Assembly: GCA_964411675.1 (NCBI GenBank)
Contig: CAYPLR010000044.1
Span: 1 to 9,318, forward strand
Reading direction: 5' to 3'
Length of the DNA: 9,318 nucleotides
From: JAAYBG01 sp964411675
GTDB taxonomy: Bacteria; Bacillota_I; Bacilli_A; ML615J-28; CAG-698
Shown here one piece after another: positions 6,212 through 9,318 of this stretch (position 1 is the first letter of the stretch; every line of letters starts with the position of its first letter). The notes under the pieces are model-generated. The model saw nothing but the letters and a program-made list of their open reading frames with translations. It did no database searches and was not told where the DNA came from. Both the position numbers and the translations under genes were made by a program.

Positions 6212-7045
6212 ATGAAACTAGGAATTCGGGGTCATGATATTGGGAGATATAGTAGTCAAGATTTTGTTGCTACACTAAATAAAAATAAAATAAAAGTAAT
6301 TCAACTTGTTTTAAACAAAGCATTACTAGATTATAAAAGCCCCATCACAAAAGAAAAAGCAAAGCATTTAGCAGACCCATTTATTAAATCAGGAATTGAT
6401 ATTGCCATGTTAGGGGCTTATTTTAATCCTGTTCATAGCAATAAAAAAATAAAAGAAGAGGCTATTCGTAATTTCAAAGAGCATTTACAAGTAGCAGATA
6501 TTTTTCAGACTGAATATGTAGGTAGTGAAACGGGCTCTTATAATGATGATAAATGGACCTATCATCCAAAAAATGAAACAGAAGAAGCGTATCTTGAAAC
6601 ACTCATAGTGTTTAAAGAGCTAGTAAAAACAGCAAAAGAGGTAAATAAAACTGTAGCGATTGAAGGAGCATTTAACCACGTTATTTATACTCCACAGCGA
6701 TTAAAAAGGTTAATTGATGATTTAGATAGCAGTCACGTTAGGGTGATTGTAGACCTTTATAATTATTTAAATAACCATAATCATGGGGAGTATAAAACAA
6801 TATTTAAGGAATGTATTGATCTTTTTAAAGACAAGATAGTGATTTTTCATTTGAAAAATTATCTTGTTGTAGAGGATAAACTGGTACAAGTATCATTAGA
6901 AAAAGGAAATTTTGATTATCCTTATTTGTTATCATTGATCAAAGAAAATTGTCCACAGGCTACTTTAATCCTTGAAGGGATTACCGGAGAAGACATTAAA
7001 ACAAGTATTGATTTTATAAATGGAATTTTAGAAAAAATATCTTGA
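6212..7045 (+). CDS. Sugar phosphate isomerase/epimerase-like TIM barrel protein (AP endonuclease 2 / xylose isomerase-like fold)
   Basis: A 277-residue cytoplasmic protein of typical length for the PF01261 fold, which includes epimerases, isomerases and IolE/IolI-like enzymes using one or more divalent metals. Likely metal ligands lie at the ends of the barrel strands: Glu151 in VAIEGAFNHV, Asp181 in VIVDLYNYL, His213 in IVIFHLKNY and Glu255 in LILEG. An upstream GSETGSY stretch (codons near 6520) resembles the substrate-facing loop of relatives. A strong Shine-Dalgarno AGGGGGT (6201-6207) overlaps the stop of the transporter gene, so it is the third gene of the operon, and a terminator follows. 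Its place beside a GH4 uronidase and uxaC suggests an isomerisation or epimerisation of a uronate, ketouronate or the sugar released with it. I do not recognise a specific named enzyme. Confidence 0.82.
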   Translation: MKLGIRGHDIGRYSSQDFVATLNKNKIKVIQLVLNKALLDYKSPITKEKAKHLADPFIKSGIDIAMLGAYFNPVHSNKKIKEEAIRNFKEHLQVADIFQTEYVGSETGSYNDDKWTYHPKNETEEAYLETLIVFKELVKTAKEVNKTVAIEGAFNHVIYTPQRLKRLIDDLDSSHVRVIVDLYNYLNNHNHGEYKTIFKECIDLFKDKIVIFHLKNYLVVEDKLVQVSLEKGNFDYPYLLSLIKENCPQATLILEGITGEDIKTSIDFINGILEKIS

Positions 7046-7057
7046 ATAAACGAATTT

Positions 7058-7087
7058 AAAAGCACTATTCTATCTAGTGCTTTTTTT
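7058..7087 (+). terminator. Intrinsic terminator ending the GH4-AEC-TIM barrel operon
   Basis: AAAAGCACTA (7058-7067) pairs perfectly with TAGTGCTTTT (7075-7084) around the 7-base loop TTCTATC. Seven T follow GC from 7081, serving partly as stem and partly as U-tract. It lies 12 bases after the TGA at 7043-7045 and before the iclR promoter, and so separates the two transcription units. Confidence 0.88.
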
Positions 7088-7106
7088 AGTTTATTCTTTA
7101 AAAATA

Positions 7107-7135
7107 TAGACAAACAAATAATAGTGTGCTAAAAT
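7107..7135 (+). promoter_or_regulatory. Promoter of the iclR-uxaC unit
   Basis: TAGACA (7107-7112) and TAAAAT (7130-7135) are spaced by 17 bp, with TGC just before the -10 giving an extended -10. A second possible -10, TATAAT at 7135-7140, would have an over-long spacer. Transcription is expected near 7142. The spacer holds AACAAATAATAGT (7113-7125), shared with the GH4 promoter. Confidence 0.65.
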
Positions 7136-7142
7136 ATAATTA

Positions 7143-7155
7143 CGAACAGAGTTCG
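7143..7155. promoter_or_regulatory. Candidate operator: inverted repeat at the iclR transcription start
   Basis: CGAAC (7143-7147) and GTTCG (7151-7155) form a perfect 5-bp inverted repeat around AGA, and TACG/CGTA (7141-7144, 7162-7165) adds a wider flanking dyad. It is G/C-richer than the surrounding A/T-rich spacer and covers the predicted start of transcription, where a bound repressor would block its own gene. Autoregulation is common in the IclR family. No identical copy was seen at the GH4 promoter. Confidence 0.4.
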
Positions 7156-7186
7156 AGTATACGTATTAAAAATATAAGGAGTAGTT

Positions 7187-7960
7187 ATGGCATCAAATAA
7201 AACAGTTGAAAAAACACTTAAAATTTTACAATTGATTTCTAAATATTCGGAAGGAATCACATTATCTGAAATCCACAAAAAATTGAATTTACCAAAAGCA
7301 ACCGTTTTTGACATCTTACAAGCTTTATATAAAGAAGATGCAATTTATTACAAGGATCAACATTTAAAAACTTATGTTATCGGGTCAAAAATATTTGCTA
7401 TTGGCCAAGCTTATACAAAGAACTCTAATTTTATTAATTTTGCTAGTCAAGGATTGAAGGACTTCGCTAATAAATATAACTTGACTGTTTTTGCTTGCAA
7501 ACGATTGGGTGAAAAACTAATTTATATTTATAAATATGAATCACCAAGAACAAGAATAACAACCAACGATATTGGTGTACAAATGCCTCTTCATATCAAT
7601 GCTGCTGGAAAAGCCTTTTTAGCGTTTGCCAAAGGAGCAAAGAAAGAAGAATTGATGGAAAAAGTGCTTACTTCAGAATTTGAAGGTTTTGCTAGTGAGA
7701 AGTATCAACAATTAGAAAAAGAACTACTGGAGTACGAAAAATTAGGTTATATTCTTGATAATGGAATTACTGAGAATTATATTTGTACCTATGCAGTTCC
7801 AGTATATAATTTTGAAGATAAAAATGTAGGTGTGTTAAGTGCTGCAAGAATTGCCAACAACGAACCTGATGATCATATTATTGAAGAGATCAACGAATTA
7901 AAAGAGATAGCAAAATATGTATCAATGAGACAAGGATATCACGAACAAACAAATAAATAA
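7187..7960 (+). CDS. IclR-family transcriptional regulator (KdgR-like by context)
   Basis: A 257-residue DNA-binding regulator of usual family length. Residues about 5-65 form the winged helix-turn-helix: TLKILQLISKYSEGITLSEI followed by the recognition helix LPKATVFDILQAL. The C-terminal effector domain, residues about 80-250, shows the family signature MPLHINAAGKAFLA and the conserved end-of-domain pattern GYILDNGITENYICTYAVPV. IclR members such as KdgR govern hexuronate and pectin breakdown in response to 2-keto-3-deoxygluconate, which fits uxaC directly downstream and the GH4 operon upstream. I do not assign the symbol kdgR because IclR members sense many small acids. The start ATG 7187 has AAGGAG at 7176-7181, five bases upstream. 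It is probably co-transcribed with uxaC (23-bp gap) and likely controls both units. Confidence 0.9.
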   Translation: MASNKTVEKTLKILQLISKYSEGITLSEIHKKLNLPKATVFDILQALYKEDAIYYKDQHLKTYVIGSKIFAIGQAYTKNSNFINFASQGLKDFANKYNLTVFACKRLGEKLIYIYKYESPRTRITTNDIGVQMPLHINAAGKAFLAFAKGAKKEELMEKVLTSEFEGFASEKYQQLEKELLEYEKLGYILDNGITENYICTYAVPVYNFEDKNVGVLSAARIANNEPDDHIIEEINELKEIAKYVSMRQGYHEQTNK

Positions 7961-7983
7961 TTGAATGGTGGGAGGAACCTTTA

Positions 7984-9318
7984 ATGAGAGAATTTATGGG
8001 GAAAAAATTTCTGTTAGAAACCAATACGGCCATTTTGTTGTACGAAAAATTTGCGAAGAAAATGCCAATTTTTGATTTTCATTGTCACTTAAATCCTCAA
8101 GAAATTTATGAGAATCGTAAGTTTAACAATCTTACAGAAGTTTGGTTAGCAGATGGTACTTATGGAGACCACTACAAGTGGCGTGCGATGCGAACTCAGG
8201 GAATTGGTGAAGAGTTTATTACTGGTGATGCATCTCCGGAAGAAAAATTTATGAAATGGGCAGAAACAGTTCCTTATACGATAGGAAATCCTTTATTTCA
8301 CTGGACATATATGGAATTAAATACTTTCTTTGGCATCAATGAAATTTTTAATCAAGAAACGGCTACAAAAATATACAAACAAGCAAATAGCCACTTGTCT
8401 CATCTACCTGCAAGAAAGATGATTGAAAAGTGTAATGTGAAAGTTATTTGTACGACCGATGATCCAACCGATGATTTAAAATGGCATCTTTTATTGAAAG
8501 AAGAAAAGAAGTTTAAAACTGTTGTTTTACCAGCATTTAGACCCGATAAAGCAATTAATATAGAACTAGATTGGTTTAGTGATTGGGTAAAAAAATTAGC
8601 ATTGGTTTCGCAAATAGAAATCACTGATTTCTCTAGTTTTCTAAAAGCCTTAAAACAAAGAATTACATTTTTTAATAGTGTAGGATGTAAGATTTCAGAT
8701 CATGCTCTAGACGAAGTGGTTTACCTAGCTGCTGAAGAAGATCAGATGAATGATATTTTCTTAAAAGGAATGAATAAAGAAAAACTAAGCCATGAGGAAA
8801 TAGCACAATATAAAGGATATCTTTTAGTCTTTTTGGGAAAAGAATATGCCAAACATGGCTGGGTGCAACAATATCATATTGGAGCTTTACGTAACAATTC
8901 TAGTAGAGGATTCTTTAAACTAGGGCTTGATACGGGCTTTGATGCGATTAATGATAAACCAATTGCTGTTCCTCTAGCCAAAATACTTGATAAACTCGAT
9001 AGCACGAATGAACTACCAAAAACAATTCTATATTGTTTAAATCCCAACGATAATGAAATTCTAGCAACGATTGCTGGTTGCTTTCAAGGTGGAGTAAAAG
9101 GTAAAATTCAATTTGGTTCTGGATGGTGGTTTAATGATCAAAAAGATGGCATGATAAAACAAATGACAACGCTATGTAATATGGGATTGATTAGTAATTT
9201 TGTTGGAATGTTAACCGATTCTCGTAGCTTTATGTCTTATCCACGTCATGACTATTTTCGAAGAATTTTATGTAATCTTTTTGGTAAATTAATTGAAGAT
9301 GGAGAATACCCTAACGAT
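7984..9318 (+). CDS. uxaC: Uronate (glucuronate/galacturonate) isomerase, 3' end cut by the window
   Basis: The frame is open for 445 codons to the window edge. UxaC (EC 5.3.1.12) converts D-glucuronate to D-fructuronate and D-galacturonate to D-tagaturonate in the cytoplasm, and belongs to the amidohydrolase superfamily. Visible marks are the N-terminal pattern FLLETNTAILLYEKFAKKMPI, the HxH metal motif FDFHCHLNP (His33, His35), the loop WRAMRTQGI, CTTDDPTDD, QYHIGALRNNS with a further histidine, FGSGWWFND, and TDSRSFMSYPRHDYFRRILCN near the end. Against the usual length of about 470 residues only some 25 are missing, and the last residues read EYPND, a typical position shortly before the C-terminus. 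The start ATG 7984 has GGAGG at 7971-7975; ATG 7996 would lose conserved residues. It follows iclR in the same unit. This is the strongest functional anchor in the window. Confidence 0.95.
   Translation, partial: MREFMGKKFLLETNTAILLYEKFAKKMPIFDFHCHLNPQEIYENRKFNNLTEVWLADGTYGDHYKWRAMRTQGIGEEFITGDASPEEKFMKWAETVPYTIGNPLFHWTYMELNTFFGINEIFNQETATKIYKQANSHLSHLPARKMIEKCNVKVICTTDDPTDDLKWHLLLKEEKKFKTVVLPAFRPDKAINIELDWFSDWVKKLALVSQIEITDFSSFLKALKQRITFFNSVGCKISDHALDEVVYLAAEEDQMNDIFLKGMNKEKLSHEEIAQYKGYLLVFLGKEYAKHGWVQQYHIGALRNNSSRGFFKLGLDTGFDAINDKPIAVPLAKILDKLDSTNELPKTILYCLNPNDNEILATIAGCFQGGVKGKIQFGSGWWFNDQKDGMIKQMTTLCNMGLISNFVGMLTDSRSFMSYPRHDYFRRILCNLFGKLIEDGEYPND

Noticed and set aside
7129..7314. A 61-codon minus-strand frame over the iclR promoter and start
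   Set aside because: It overlaps the promoter and the helix-turn-helix coding part of iclR in antisense, with a product of no recognisable family.
8400..8624. A 74-codon open frame on the minus strand
   Set aside because: It is opposite the uxaC gene, which continues through it with conserved residues; low-complexity product and no supporting signals.

Overview
The window looks like a chromosomal segment of a low-GC Gram-positive bacterium (Bacillota; possibly a gut-type Bacilli or Erysipelotrichia lineage, which I cannot settle). Grounds: strongly A/T-biased codons and spacers, purine-rich Shine-Dalgarno sites of the AGGAGG/AGGTGA type before most genes, extended -10 promoters, U-tract terminators, and a secreted protein with a Gram-positive-style signal peptide. 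TGA is used as a stop codon (7043-7045), so the genetic code is the standard one. No RNA gene, insertion sequence, CRISPR array or prophage signal was seen.

Layout. Positions 1-22 hold the visible half of what is probably an upstream gene's terminator, followed by a strong promoter. Gene 1 (91-2745, +) encodes a secreted glycosidase-like protein of the GHL10/DUF187 family with three related beta-sandwich-like repeats at its C-terminus. It converges on gene 2 (2851-3657, -), a Cof-type HAD phosphatase. Between them lies an unusual terminator built from three tandem 16-bp units with compensating base changes, able to act on both strands. From 3814 to 7045 an operon-like run on the + strand holds a GH4 family glycosidase (LplD-like, probably alpha-galacturonidase or alpha-glucuronidase), an AEC-family membrane transporter and a sugar phosphate isomerase/epimerase-like TIM barrel, closed by a clear terminator at 7058-7087. 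A second unit with its own promoter carries an IclR-family regulator (7187-7960) and uxaC, uronate isomerase (7984 to the window end, missing only its last few residues).

How the genes fit together. UxaC identifies the locus as hexuronate catabolism: it isomerises D-galacturonate to tagaturonate and D-glucuronate to fructuronate. The GH4 enzyme would release the uronic acid from a small glycoside inside the cell, the AEC protein is the only candidate transporter in the window, the TIM-barrel protein may supply an extra isomerase/epimerase step, and the IclR protein (the family of KdgR) would sense an intermediate. A perfect 5-bp inverted repeat sits at the predicted iclR transcription start, and a shared 13-bp A/T-rich word lies inside both operon promoters; these are the best operator candidates. 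The remaining pathway genes (oxidoreductases, dehydratases, KDG kinase and aldolase) are not in this window and may lie downstream. The most distinctive observations are the repeat-built bidirectional terminator and the pairing of an AEC transporter with a uronate pathway.
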